39,551 nt of DNA from an uncultured Clostridia bacterium. Its GTDB lineage: Bacteria > Bacillota > Clostridia > Christensenellales > Borkfalkiaceae. This document shows positions 8,623 to 15,932 of this stretch, in pieces. The notes under the pieces are model-generated. The model worked only from the letters and a program-made list of their open reading frames with translations, searched no databases and had not been told where the DNA came from. Position 1 is the first letter of the stretch; the number at the start of each line of letters is the position of its first letter. The DNA lies in the NCBI GenBank assembly GCA_945949395.1, contig CAMFEK010000016.1, positions 1 to 39,551 on the forward strand, read 5' to 3'. The position numbers and the translations under genes were made by a program.

Positions 8623-9165
8623 ATGAAATGGTTCATTGCGTCCGATATCCACGGTTCGGCATATTACTGTGAAAAACTACTCAATCGTTACGAAAAGGAG
8701 GGGGCGGACAGGCTCATACTGCTCGGCGATCTCCTGTACCACGGTCCGCGCAACGACCTGCCCGAAGGCTACGCGCCGAAAAAGGTGATCGAGCTTTTGA
8801 ATGCCAAAAAGGAGGATATCCTTTGCGTGCGCGGCAATTGCGAGGCGGAGGTTGATCAGATGGTGCTCTCTTTCCCCGTTCTGGCGGACTACGCGCTCTT
8901 CGATCTCGGCAAAAATACCCTCTTTCTCACGCACGGGCACCTGTTCCATGAAGGCAATCTGCCGCCCATGAAAAAGGGGGATATCCTGTTGCATGGGCAT
9001 ACCCACGTGCCCAAGTGCGTGGAGCATGAGGATTACGTTTACATGAACCCCGGCTCCGTCTCTATCCCCAAAGAGAACAGTTGGCACGGCTACATGGTGC
9101 TTGAAAACGGAGAGTTTATCTGGAAGGACCTCGACGGTGCGGAAAAAATGAGATATTCCCTATAA
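8623..9165 (+). CDS. YfcE/MJ0936-type metallophosphodiesterase
   Basis: 180 residues, close to E. coli YfcE (184). Start ATG 8623 has AAAGGAG upstream. The calcineurin-like metal ligands are all seen: SDIHG (Asp8, His10), GDLLYHGP (Asp36), RGNCE, THGH and GHTHVP. Members hydrolyse phosphodiesters with Mn-type metals in the cytoplasm; the natural substrate is unclear. The histidines, aspartates and the GNCE asparagine needed for two metals are intact, so it should be active. Confidence 0.9.
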   Translation: MKWFIASDIHGSAYYCEKLLNRYEKEGADRLILLGDLLYHGPRNDLPEGYAPKKVIELLNAKKEDILCVRGNCEAEVDQMVLSFPVLADYALFDLGKNTLFLTHGHLFHEGNLPPMKKGDILLHGHTHVPKCVEHEDYVYMNPGSVSIPKENSWHGYMVLENGEFIWKDLDGAEKMRYSL

Positions 9166-9206
9166 AAAGGTTATATTTTGTCGGGAAAGCGCATATCGAT
9201 AACGGT

Positions 9207-9539
9207 ATGGAAACGTGTATCGGCGAATTAAAAAAGAAAGACGTCGTAAATTTGAAGGACGGGCGCAAGCTCGGCAGGATTTTCGACGTCGTTTTTCTGT
9301 ACCCCGAAGGAAGAGTGCTCGGCGTCATCGTGCCCGGCAGTAAAAAGTTTTGTTTTGTGAAGAAGGCGGTCTTTATCGATATTCGGCGCATCGTCCGAAT
9401 CGGGGAGGATACCGTTTTGGTGGACGCCTGCTATCCGCCGGAACCGCCTAAAAAGGACGGGGGATTCTATACCTGCGCGGACGGCGATTCTTCGGCGTGC
9501 GATTGTCCGCCCCGAAGAGATTGGGACGGCGTGGAATAA
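9207..9539 (+). CDS. YlmC/YmxH family PRC-barrel protein
   Basis: 110 residues. Residues 5-80 match the YlmC/YmxH family: IGELKKKDVVNLKDGRKLGR.FDVVF, then GRVLGVIVPG and DIRRIVRIGEDTVLVD. These small PRC-barrel proteins are common in spore-forming Firmicutes and are called sporulation proteins, with unclear role. The tail after 85 is unusual, with PEPPKKDGG and three Cys in CADGDSSACDC, which could bind a metal. No clear ribosome binding site precedes ATG 9207, and no promoter is visible in the 41 bp after the phosphodiesterase gene, so it is probably co-transcribed. Confidence 0.75.
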   Translation: METCIGELKKKDVVNLKDGRKLGRIFDVVFLYPEGRVLGVIVPGSKKFCFVKKAVFIDIRRIVRIGEDTVLVDACYPPEPPKKDGGFYTCADGDSSACDCPPRRDWDGVE

Positions 9540-9568
9540 AGATTTTACTAAAAGCGTCTGATTTTGAA

Positions 9569-9597
9569 TTGACCTTTTCCCGCTTTTCGGGTATAAT
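9569..9597 (+). promoter_or_regulatory. Sigma-A promoter of obg
   Basis: -35 TTGACC (9569-9574), 17-bp spacer, -10 TATAAT (9592-9597). The expected transcript start near 9604 argues against the ATG at 9602 and for ATG 9629. Confidence 0.75.
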
Positions 9598-9628
9598 AAA
9601 AATGAAATTCAGAAAAGCGAGAAAAAGT

Positions 9629-10915
9629 ATGGCAGATAAAAACGTTTTTACCGACAGAGTGAGGATAGAGATCAAGGCGGGCGACGGCGGCGACGGCTGC
9701 AATTCCTTCCAGTCCTATAAGGGAAAGCCCGCGTGCGGTCCCGACGGCGGCGACGGCGGCAAGGGCGGCAATATTTATTTTATCGGAGATAAGGATATGA
9801 ACGACCTTCTTCCGTACCGTTTTGAAAGTCATTTCAAGGCAGGCGACGGCGAGAGGGGCGGTTCCAACAAATGTACCGGACATAACGGCGCGGACGTCGT
9901 GCTCCGCGTGCCGAGAGGAACCTTGGTCAAGGATTACGAGACGGGCAGAGTCATCTGCGACGTCTTTTCCGACGGGGAAAAGGTGCTCGTGGCGCAGGGC
10001 GGCAGAGGCGGCAAGGGAAACGTGAGATTCACCACCTCCCGCCGTCACGCGCCCGATTTTGCGCAGAAAGGGCAAAAGATGAAGCCCCACGCCGTCATTT
10101 TAGAGATGAAGGTCATCGCCGACGTGGGCATTATCGGGTTCCCCAACGTGGGCAAGAGCACCCTTCTCTCGAAGATCTCCGCCGCGAGACCGAAAATCGC
10201 GAACTATCATTTTACGACGCTCTCTCCCAATCTCGGCGTGGTGAATTACTACGACAATTCCTTCGTTGCGGCGGATATCCCCGGCTTGATCGAGGGCGCG
10301 TCCGACGGCGCGGGGCTCGGTCACGATTTTCTTCGCCACATCGAGCGGACTAGAATGCTTTGCCACGTGGTGGATATCTCCGGTTGCGAGGGCAGGGACC
10401 CGATAGAGGACTTCGTCAAGATCAACGAGGAGCTTGCCGGCTATTCGGAAAAATTAGCCTCTCTCCCGCAGGTCATCGTCTGCAATAAGTGCGATATCTA
10501 CGGCGCGGAAGAGAATTTGGCTCTTTTTCAAGAGGCGTACGGCGATAAGTACCCCATTTACCCGTTGACCGCCGTTCAGGGGGAAGGGAAAGAGGCGCTC
10601 CTTAAAGGTATTTTCGAGATTTTGCAGACGCTCCCCCCCGTCGAACCCGTTTTGCCCGACGAGAATTACGCCTATACCAACGAAGTGGACAACACGCAGT
10701 TCGAGATCGAGCGTTTGGAAGAGGGCGTGTACGAGGTGACGGGCGGTCTGGTGGATATGCTCTGCCGCAACGTTCGTTTGGACGACGCCGATTCCATGGC
10801 GTATTTCCAAAAAGTCCTCCGCGTGCAAGGCGTCATCTCCTCCCTGCAAAAGCAAGGCTGTAAGGAAGGGGATACGGTTATTGTCGGCGACGTCGAGTTC
10901 GACTTCATCCTTTAA
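9629..10915 (+). CDS. obg: Obg/CgtA GTPase
   Basis: 428 residues, the same length as B. subtilis Obg. The Gly-rich Obg fold fills about 1-160 (AGDGGDGC, GGDGGKGGNI, GGRGGKGN). The G domain has GFPNVGKST (near 170), DIPGLIEGAS and NKCD. The C-terminal OCT domain (about 355-428) carries YEVTGGLVDMLCRN and GDTVIVGDVEFDF. It is an essential GTPase acting in 50S assembly and the stringent and stress responses. In Firmicutes it often lies near yhbY, as here. The start at 9629 (MADKNVF) is chosen from the promoter position; upstream in-frame codons give no conserved sequence. The ribosome binding site is weak. Confidence 0.95.
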   Translation: MADKNVFTDRVRIEIKAGDGGDGCNSFQSYKGKPACGPDGGDGGKGGNIYFIGDKDMNDLLPYRFESHFKAGDGERGGSNKCTGHNGADVVLRVPRGTLVKDYETGRVICDVFSDGEKVLVAQGGRGGKGNVRFTTSRRHAPDFAQKGQKMKPHAVILEMKVIADVGIIGFPNVGKSTLLSKISAARPKIANYHFTTLSPNLGVVNYYDNSFVAADIPGLIEGASDGAGLGHDFLRHIERTRMLCHVVDISGCEGRDPIEDFVKINEELAGYSEKLASLPQVIVCNKCDIYGAEENLALFQEAYGDKYPIYPLTAVQGEGKEALLKGIFEILQTLPPVEPVLPDENYAYTNEVDNTQFEIERLEEGVYEVTGGLVDMLCRNVRLDDADSMAYFQKVLRVQGVISSLQKQGCKEGDTVIVGDVEFDFIL

Positions 10916-11118
10916 GTTCGTCTTTTTCCGTAATACTGTGTCGCGCTTACGGTTGTCCTCGGTCGTTTACGTTTATGTAAACTCCCTTCGGACAGTCCGC
11001 CCGCTCCTTGTCTTACGAAAAAATACTTGCTTAAGTAGTGACAGTTCGTCTTTTTCCGTAATACGGTATCGCGCTTACGGTTGCTTTTTCCGCATTATCA
11101 CGTCGCGCTTACGATCCG
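10916..11118. repeat. REP-like hairpin repeats between obg and yhbY
   Basis: The 253-bp spacer contains a 40-bp unit at 10916-10955 and again at 11044-11083 (38 of 40 identical), and a diverged partial copy at 11084-11118. Each full unit has an internal inverted repeat, CCGTAA...TTACGG, around GTCGCGC or ATCGCGC. Between the copies lies a palindrome, GTTTAC/GTAAAC at 10965-10982. No gene is evident. The form suggests a REP/MITE-like dispersed element; copies elsewhere in the genome cannot be seen from here. Confidence 0.7.
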
Positions 11119-11168
11119 TTCAATCATCAACGAAAAACATTCAAATCAGATAAAAAGGAAAGAATATT

Positions 11169-11465
11169 ATGCTTACCAGTAAACAGAGAAGTAAATTAAA
11201 AAGTATCATCTCCACGGCGCAGCCCATTGCGCACATCGGCAAGGAGGGCGTCACGGACAACCTCTTAAAATCCATTTCCGACGCTTTGGAGGCGCACGAA
11301 GTGGTGAAAGTCTCGATCTTGGAGACGGCGGCGGAAGATCCTTGGGAGCCCGCCAGGCAGGTGGAAGAGGCACTTCATTGCGACCTCGTCACCGTTATCG
11401 GCAGAAAAGCCATTTTTTACCGCTATTCCTCCCGCGAACACTTCGTTCATTTGGATATTGATTAA
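11169..11465 (+). CDS. yhbY: YhbY-family (CRM domain) RNA-binding protein
   Basis: 98 residues, typical YhbY length. The CRM fold signature is present: LTSKQRSKLKSIISTAQPIAHIGKEGVT (GxxG loop), ALEAHEVVKVSIL, and VTVIGRKAIFYRYS. The protein binds pre-50S ribosomal RNA. ATG 11169 follows AAAAGGAAAG. Its neighbour obg acts in the same process, 50S assembly, but the repeat-rich spacer separates them. Confidence 0.93.
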   Translation: MLTSKQRSKLKSIISTAQPIAHIGKEGVTDNLLKSISDALEAHEVVKVSILETAAEDPWEPARQVEEALHCDLVTVIGRKAIFYRYSSREHFVHLDID

Positions 11466-11471
11466 GGCAAC

Positions 11472-11497
11472 CCCCTCTTATGCAAGCATAAGAGGGG
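11472..11497 (+). terminator. Hairpin after yhbY
   Basis: CCCCTCTTATG (11472-11482) pairs perfectly with CATAAGAGGGG (11487-11497) around CAAG. Only ATTCTCTT follows, not a real T-run, so termination may be partial. Confidence 0.6.
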
Positions 11498-11556
11498 ATT
11501 CTCTTATCGGGAGAACAAATTCTACCGTAAAGAGAACAGGTTCTAAACAAAAAATC

Positions 11557-11585
11557 TTGATTTCCCGCTTCAATTTAGGTATAAT
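11557..11585 (+). promoter_or_regulatory. Sigma-A promoter of the HTH gene
   Basis: -35 TTGATT (11557-11562), 17-bp spacer, -10 TATAAT (11580-11585), 26 bp before the start codon. Confidence 0.75.
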
Positions 11586-11611
11586 CGAAGAAAAACGAAA
11601 GGAGAAATTCT

Positions 11612-12184
11612 ATGTCGTTCGGAGATTTTTTATACGAATTACGAAAGGAAAAGGGACTTACGCAGTCGGAGGTGGCGGAAAAGCTCGGCGTTACCAACAA
11701 GGCGGGGAGCAAATGGGAAACGGGGGAAACCTTTCCCGAAACGGCGCAGCTTCTTCCGCTCGCCGGGCTGTTCGGCGTCACGGTGGACGAGTTGTTGCGC
11801 GGGGAACGGGGAGGGACGCCTGCCGCGGCGCCTGTCGAAATAGAGACGCCTCTCGTCGCGCTATCCTGGTCGGCGGGGCAAATCGCCCTGCTGATTAGCG
11901 GAATCGCCGTCATCTTATTGGGGCTTTTATTCATCTTTTGGGTGGAGAAGTACGGCGTGTGTTGGTTTATGCTCGCCACGGCGCTCGGCGCGTTCTGTTT
12001 TGTGGAATTTGCCTTCCTGCACTCGGCGCCCCTTTCCGTAAACAGATGGGTCGGCAAGGTCTGCGGCGTCATCATGATGCTGTGCGCCCTGGTGTTTTTG
12101 CTGTTCGGATATCTTTGGCAACGCTGGGATCTGTCGAGCGTGATCTTTGTGGTCGGCGGACTTCTCTGCGGCATCGCGCCTTGA
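11612..12184 (+). CDS. Xre-type HTH regulator with C-terminal membrane domain
   Basis: 190 residues, ATG 11612 after AAAGGAG. Residues 3-63 form a Cro/CI-type HTH: LYELRKEKGLTQSEVAEKLGVTNKAGSKWETGETFPETAQLLPLAGLFGVTVDELLRG. The recognition helix reads TNKAGSKWETG, a variant of the common SRQAVSKWERG. After a short linker (Ala/Pro-rich, 68-85) there are about four membrane segments: near 90-112, 117-134, 142-162 and 166-187. Such membrane-tethered Xre proteins are common in Clostridia, and their signals are unknown. It is a single-gene unit with its own promoter and a bidirectional terminator. Confidence 0.85.
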   Translation: MSFGDFLYELRKEKGLTQSEVAEKLGVTNKAGSKWETGETFPETAQLLPLAGLFGVTVDELLRGERGGTPAAAPVEIETPLVALSWSAGQIALLISGIAVILLGLLFIFWVEKYGVCWFMLATALGAFCFVEFAFLHSAPLSVNRWVGKVCGVIMMLCALVFLLFGYLWQRWDLSSVIFVVGGLLCGIAP

Positions 12185-12202
12185 TCGGCAGCAAAAAGTA
12201 AG

Positions 12203-12236
12203 AAAAAAATCATCGGGAATCCCGATGATTTTTTTT
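12203..12236. terminator. Bidirectional terminator between convergent genes
   Basis: An A-run followed by ATCATCGGG, AAT loop, CCCGATGAT and a T-run. It serves the HTH gene on the plus strand and the acyltransferase operon on the minus strand. Confidence 0.9.
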
Positions 12237-13039
12237 CAATTTTTATGATAAAAGTTCTCGTAGATTTCTTGCCATGCCTTTTCGTTGGCTTTCACCAGAT
12301 AGTCCACCCCTTCGCGATAGGAAACGTCTTTAGGCGCCTCGACGGGTTTTGCGATATGCACGGTGAACTGTTTGAGCGCCGTCCTGTCTTTTTTGGATTC
12401 CTCCGTGTCGGTAAACGTGATGAAGAGGGGGAGCAGGGGAACGTTATTCTTCACGGCGTAGCGGTGCGCGCCCGAAAAGAGCGGGCGGGGCTTTTCGTAA
12501 CCCCACCATTCGGCGCGTTCGGGAAAGAAGGCGACGAAGTTGCCTTCCTTTAACAGCGTCTCGATCGCCGCGTCGAAATGTTTCATGGCGGTGTACGTTT
12601 CCCCGAAGGGGAGCATGCCGCCCGCGCGCATCATATCGCCTAAAAATCCCTGCATATTGTTGAAATTCGCCGCGGTCACGTACGTCTTTTTGGGTCGCAA
12701 CGCCATCTTGATCGCCATGCAATCCAGCTTGTTGACGTGGTTGCATACGACGATCGCGCTATGAAGTCCCTGCAGGTTTTCCTTGCCCGTCACCTGCGTG
12801 CGGAATAGCTTTTTGTTCGTGTACCGCTCGAAGGGATCGATGATGAAGAGGGTCTGCAAGGCGCGCTTTACGCTCGGCTTGGGGAGATACTCGAAGTTCT
12901 CGTCCACGGGGAGAAAGGGGGGTGCGTTTTCGCCGTCGAGATGGTCGTTGAACCGACCTTCCCTTTCGTATTCGATGATTTTATCCAGCGTGCTTTCCGT
13001 CGTGGCGGAGAGCATTTTTGCATATTTTTCGTAGATCAT
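12236..13039 (-). CDS. PlsC-like lysophospholipid/glycolipid acyltransferase
   Basis: 267 residues from ATG 13039, which lies 2 bp after the stop of the preceding gene; the longer in-frame start at 13114 would overlap that gene. The acyltransferase motif I NHVNKLD (NHx4D) is preceded by AIVVC. Motif III is FPERAEWW, where PlsC normally has FPEGTRS, a notable change. No long membrane helix is obvious. It is the third gene of an operon with a glycosyltransferase and a CrtO-like protein, so the acceptor may be a glycolipid rather than lysophosphatidate; that is inference. A second, canonical plsC lies at 20631. Confidence 0.8.
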   Translation of the reverse strand: MIYEKYAKMLSATTESTLDKIIEYEREGRFNDHLDGENAPPFLPVDENFEYLPKPSVKRALQTLFIIDPFERYTNKKLFRTQVTGKENLQGLHSAIVVCNHVNKLDCMAIKMALRPKKTYVTAANFNNMQGFLGDMMRAGGMLPFGETYTAMKHFDAAIETLLKEGNFVAFFPERAEWWGYEKPRPLFSGAHRYAVKNNVPLLPLFITFTDTEESKKDRTALKQFTVHIAKPVEAPKDVSYREGVDYLVKANEKAWQEIYENFYHKN

Positions 13040-13041
13040 TG

Positions 13042-13599
13042 TCAGATGGCACCTTTTCGTTGATTGTATTGATAGAGCGCGATGAGTCGGGGTCTGTTGT
13101 AACGTTGCGCGCATACGGGTAAAAATTGCAGGAACGCGTTCACCAGCGCTATGGGAAGGGCGATGCTGAAACGGTAAGCGGGAATTAGCAACGCCGCAAA
13201 CCCCAAAAAGAGGGAGATGACGTGCATTGCCTCGGCGTATATCGTCTCCCGCAAAAATTTCAAGAGATAGCCGTTGTCCTCGGGTTTTTCGATTTTATCC
13301 TTGGCGAAATGGCAGAGATATTTTCCCGTTTCGGGAATGATATCCTTCCACGTTCGCACGCCGATCGCGAGCAATACCTTCCGCTCCCGCGCGGAGGGGA
13401 TAAATATCGCTTGGAAGGGGTCTATTTTTTCTTCGGGAAACAGGCGGGTCGCGGCGGCTACGACGATATCGACGACGACCACGATGAGCAGCGCGAGCCC
13501 CGCATAGGCAAAGCTGACGGAAAAATTCTGCAAAACAAATCCGTTTACGACGCCGATCAGCGAAAAACTGATCATGATAAAAATGAGGTAGAACGTCAT
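13042..13599 (-). CDS. CrtO-like membrane acyltransferase (glycosyl-4,4'-diaponeurosporenoate acyltransferase family)
   Basis: 185 residues with four predicted membrane segments (near 3-25, 28-50, 122-140, 145-165). The conserved core matches the family: PFQAIFIPSARERK, IGVRTWKDIIPETGK, YLLKFLRETIYAEAMH and the terminal AQRYNRPRL. In Staphylococcus aureus CrtO acylates the glucose of a carotenoid in staphyloxanthin synthesis. Here no carotenoid gene is in sight, so the true acceptor is probably another glycolipid. Its start overlaps the stop of the glycosyltransferase by 4 bp (ATGA), and the PlsC-like gene follows at once. The family call is fairly firm, the substrate unknown. Confidence 0.65.
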   Translation of the reverse strand: MTFYLIFIMISFSLIGVVNGFVLQNFSVSFAYAGLALLIVVVVDIVVAAATRLFPEEKIDPFQAIFIPSARERKVLLAIGVRTWKDIIPETGKYLCHFAKDKIEKPEDNGYLLKFLRETIYAEAMHVISLFLGFAALLIPAYRFSIALPIALVNAFLQFLPVCAQRYNRPRLIALYQYNQRKGAI

Positions 13600-14786
13600 A
13601 ATAGGGAATTGACGTAAATCGCTTCGGGCGTGGAATTATTTTCCAAATCGAGCATCTTTTGCGCGTTGAAGGAGACGGGGTCGAGCGTTCCTATCTTTTC
13701 CGCGAATAGCTTTAAGAAGGCGGAGATGAACGCGTAGGCGACTTTGAAATTCTCGTCCGCGCCCTTCTCCCGATAGATTTTGTAGCAAACGGAAGTGAAT
13801 TTTTCGGCGAGCGCTTTGGTTTCGGCATCCGTCATGGGCTTTAAGCGGAAACCGTATTTTTCCCGCAGGCGATAGCCTTCGATAAAGTCGGGCTCGGTGA
13901 AGATGTGATAATTTTCTATCGCCAGCCCCTCTTCGGGAATCCCCATGCCGATGTAGGCGGGCATCTGCCAGAAACAGTAATCGATGAGGCGGTAGTAGGG
14001 CATATCCGTACATTCCTTGGGGAACGTTCCCTCCGCGATCGCCCGTTCGATAATCGCCTTGCGCTTGGGCACGAGCCGTCCGCCGAGGTAGTAAAAGCTC
14101 GTCTTGTTGTTCCAGAACGCCTCCGAATTGATGATGTTGTTGACGCAGGACTCCTCCTTGGCGTTCTCTTCCTTCTTGGCGAAAAAGTAATGGTAGAGAT
14201 ACTCGTTAGTGGATACCGCCTTTTTCACGTTGGGCAGGTTGGCGAGGTTGCCCAGCTCGTCCTCGGAAAAATGTACCTCCTCGTCGAAGGGAACGGTAAA
14301 GCATTCCCGCCTCCACAGTCTGTTCCAAGGCATCACCACGCCGTAGCAATCCTGATACAGCGCCATCAGCTCCTCCGGCTTGGAAAAATCGTAGGTGCGG
14401 TTTTCCACGTACGTCTTAAAGAAGGGGTGGTGGAAACGGCAGACGGCGAGGTCGGAAGAAGTGCTCTCCAAAAGATAGATCATCTTTTCCAAAAACCGTT
14501 CGTCCAGATCGTCGTCGGCGTCCACGAATTGCAGGTATTCGCCCGTCGCCCGTTCGAGTCCGAAATTTCTCGCCTTGGACACGCCGCCGTGCGCGATGGA
14601 ATAACAGGACAGCCTGCTGTCCTTTTGCGCGTAGGATTGCAAAATCGATAAACTCTCGTCCTTCGATTCGTCGTTCACGGCTATGATCTCAAAATTGGGA
14701 TACGTCTGGGCAAAGATACTGCCTAAACACCTGTCGAGGGTGGAGGCGGCATTGTATACGGGAATCACGATGGATACTTTCTTCAT
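13596..14786 (-). CDS. Family 2 glycosyltransferase
   Basis: 396 residues. GT-A fold features: VSIVIPVYNAASTLDRCLGSIFAQTYPNFEIIAVNDES (4-41), SKARNFGLERATGEYLQFVDADDD (70-93) with the DXD metal site at 89-91. The C-terminal 270 residues are less conserved and have no strong membrane helix. It likely transfers a sugar from UDP-sugar on the cytoplasmic side. First gene of a three-gene operon with two acyltransferase-like proteins, which points to a glycolipid or wall glycan product. The start ATG 14786 follows AGAGAGG at long spacing. Confidence 0.9.
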   Translation of the reverse strand: MKKVSIVIPVYNAASTLDRCLGSIFAQTYPNFEIIAVNDESKDESLSILQSYAQKDSRLSCYSIAHGGVSKARNFGLERATGEYLQFVDADDDLDERFLEKMIYLLESTSSDLAVCRFHHPFFKTYVENRTYDFSKPEELMALYQDCYGVVMPWNRLWRRECFTVPFDEEVHFSEDELGNLANLPNVKKAVSTNEYLYHYFFAKKEENAKEESCVNNIINSEAFWNNKTSFYYLGGRLVPKRKAIIERAIAEGTFPKECTDMPYYRLIDYCFWQMPAYIGMGIPEEGLAIENYHIFTEPDFIEGYRLREKYGFRLKPMTDAETKALAEKFTSVCYKIYREKGADENFKVAYAFISAFLKLFAEKIGTLDPVSFNAQKMLDLENNSTPEAIYVNSLL

Positions 14787-14818
14787 GCAAAGGAAAACCT
14801 CTCTTAATATTTTTTCAC

Positions 14819-14847
14819 AGTATAACAGAAACGGGTGTAAATGTCAA
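14819..14847 (-). promoter_or_regulatory. Sigma-A promoter of the glycosyltransferase operon
   Basis: On the minus strand, consensus -35 TTGACA (14842-14847), 17-bp spacer, -10 TATACT (14819-14824). Confidence 0.8.
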
Positions 14848-14862
14848 CTAATTTGTAACAAA

Positions 14863-14896
14863 TATATATGACAAAAATAATACTATATATGACAAA
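14863..14896 (-). promoter_or_regulatory. Pair of 13-bp direct repeats upstream of the glycosyltransferase promoter
   Basis: TTTGTCATATATA (minus strand) occurs at 14863-14875 and 14884-14896, identical and exactly 21 bp (two helical turns) apart. The nearer copy is 15 bp upstream of the -35. This is the usual place and spacing for a dimeric activator; the regulator is unknown. Confidence 0.55.
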
Positions 14897-14918
14897 GAAG
14901 GGGACGGGCAGGACAGAA

Positions 14919-14949
14919 AAAAAGACCTTTCCGAGGGAAAAGTCTTTTT
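14919..14949 (-). terminator. Terminator of the phosphoribosyltransferase operon
   Basis: On the minus strand AAAAAGACTTTTCC, CTC loop, GGAAAGGTCTTTTT with one mismatch and a T-run, directly after the stop at 14953. Confidence 0.85.
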
Positions 14950-14952
14950 CGA

Positions 14953-15930
14953 TCAATCTTGGCTCAAATCGATATGAAATTCTTCGTGCGTGCAGGAGGA
15001 AAAGAGAATTTTCTCCCCCCGATAAAAGGCGAGATCCTCCAGCGGTTGCAAGTCGTAGTCGGTGGGAAATCGTAGGAGCCACCGTTTGGTTTCCTCCGTG
15101 AGGCGGAAACGGAATATCTTATGTAGCTGTCCGCTCGTCGTGCAATGCCACACGCAGGAAAGCCGAACCGAGAGCAAAAAGGGCTTTAGCGGAGATAACT
15201 CTTCTTGCGAGAGCTCGATCTCGATAGGGAGTTTTTTGACGTTTCGGGCAAGAGCGGAAAGATCCTCGGAGAGCTCGCGCAACAGAATTTCTCTGTTATA
15301 GATAGCGTAAACGAGCTCCGCGACGGCGGGGGGCAGGGTTTCGGCGTAATCGAATAGGGCAAATTCGTGCTCTTCGGGATTCCCGTCTATGATCTCCTGC
15401 ACGCGCTTTACGTAGGAAGAAAGGGGAGCGATCCCCTTATTTTCCCGCTTGGCGTCGATGCGGAGCATTTGCAAATGCTGCCATTCGTACTCCGAGACCT
15501 CCCGAAAGACGGCGTCGCCGTCCGATTCGGATAAAAATTGATCGTTGTCGAACGGGCAGACCAGCTCGAAACTGTCGGCAATCTCCCCGTATTTCTCGAT
15601 GAGCCCCTTCATGTCGATACGATCGAAGGCGAGTTGCTCTTCGTAATCGGATATCGTCGGGAACGTCTGTTCGATGTCGAACAAATGGTACGTTCCCTCC
15701 TGTTCGGCGCCGAGTTTTTTCAAATAGGTTATCAGCGTTTCGTATTTCCGACTGCGGTGAAAATTCCCTTGCAATTCCGTCGAATAGCCCTTGAAAGAGG
15801 GCTCTTCGCTGCTGTTAAAATAGAGAACGGGGGAAACGGATATGAGATCTCCCCCTTTTGATATCAGTTCTATCTCTGCATGATACTCCTCTAAGAGGGT
15901 ATACAGTCCTTCTTGCGTAATAATCTCCAC
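14953..15930 (-). CDS. Protein of unknown function, downstream of a phosphoribosyltransferase
   Basis: 325 residues if the GTG at 15930 is used. This GTG starts 2 bp after the upstream stop, so translation is probably coupled; no ribosome binding site is evident and no in-frame ATG stands near the beginning. I do not recognise the family. The protein is acidic, soluble and rich in Leu/Glu, with no signal peptide or membrane helix. The middle has several short helical stretches (YEWQHLQMLRIDAKRENKG, AVAELVYAIYNREILLREL). Two Cys are near the C-terminus (CVWHCTTSG). Function cannot be stated; context suggests a job linked with the phosphoribosyltransferase. Confidence 0.75.
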   Translation of the reverse strand: MEIITQEGLYTLLEEYHAEIELISKGGDLISVSPVLYFNSSEEPSFKGYSTELQGNFHRSRKYETLITYLKKLGAEQEGTYHLFDIEQTFPTISDYEEQLAFDRIDMKGLIEKYGEIADSFELVCPFDNDQFLSESDGDAVFREVSEYEWQHLQMLRIDAKRENKGIAPLSSYVKRVQEIIDGNPEEHEFALFDYAETLPPAVAELVYAIYNREILLRELSEDLSALARNVKKLPIEIELSQEELSPLKPFLLSVRLSCVWHCTTSGQLHKIFRFRLTEETKRWLLRFPTDYDLQPLEDLAFYRGEKILFSSCTHEEFHIDLSQD

Positions 15931-15932
15931 GA

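Noticed and set aside
10916..11118. Possible CRISPR array
   Set aside because: Only two to three uneven copies, no regular spacers and no cas genes nearby.
10881..11153. 90-residue ORF across the obg-yhbY repeats
   Set aside because: Overlaps the end of obg and consists of translated palindromic repeats.
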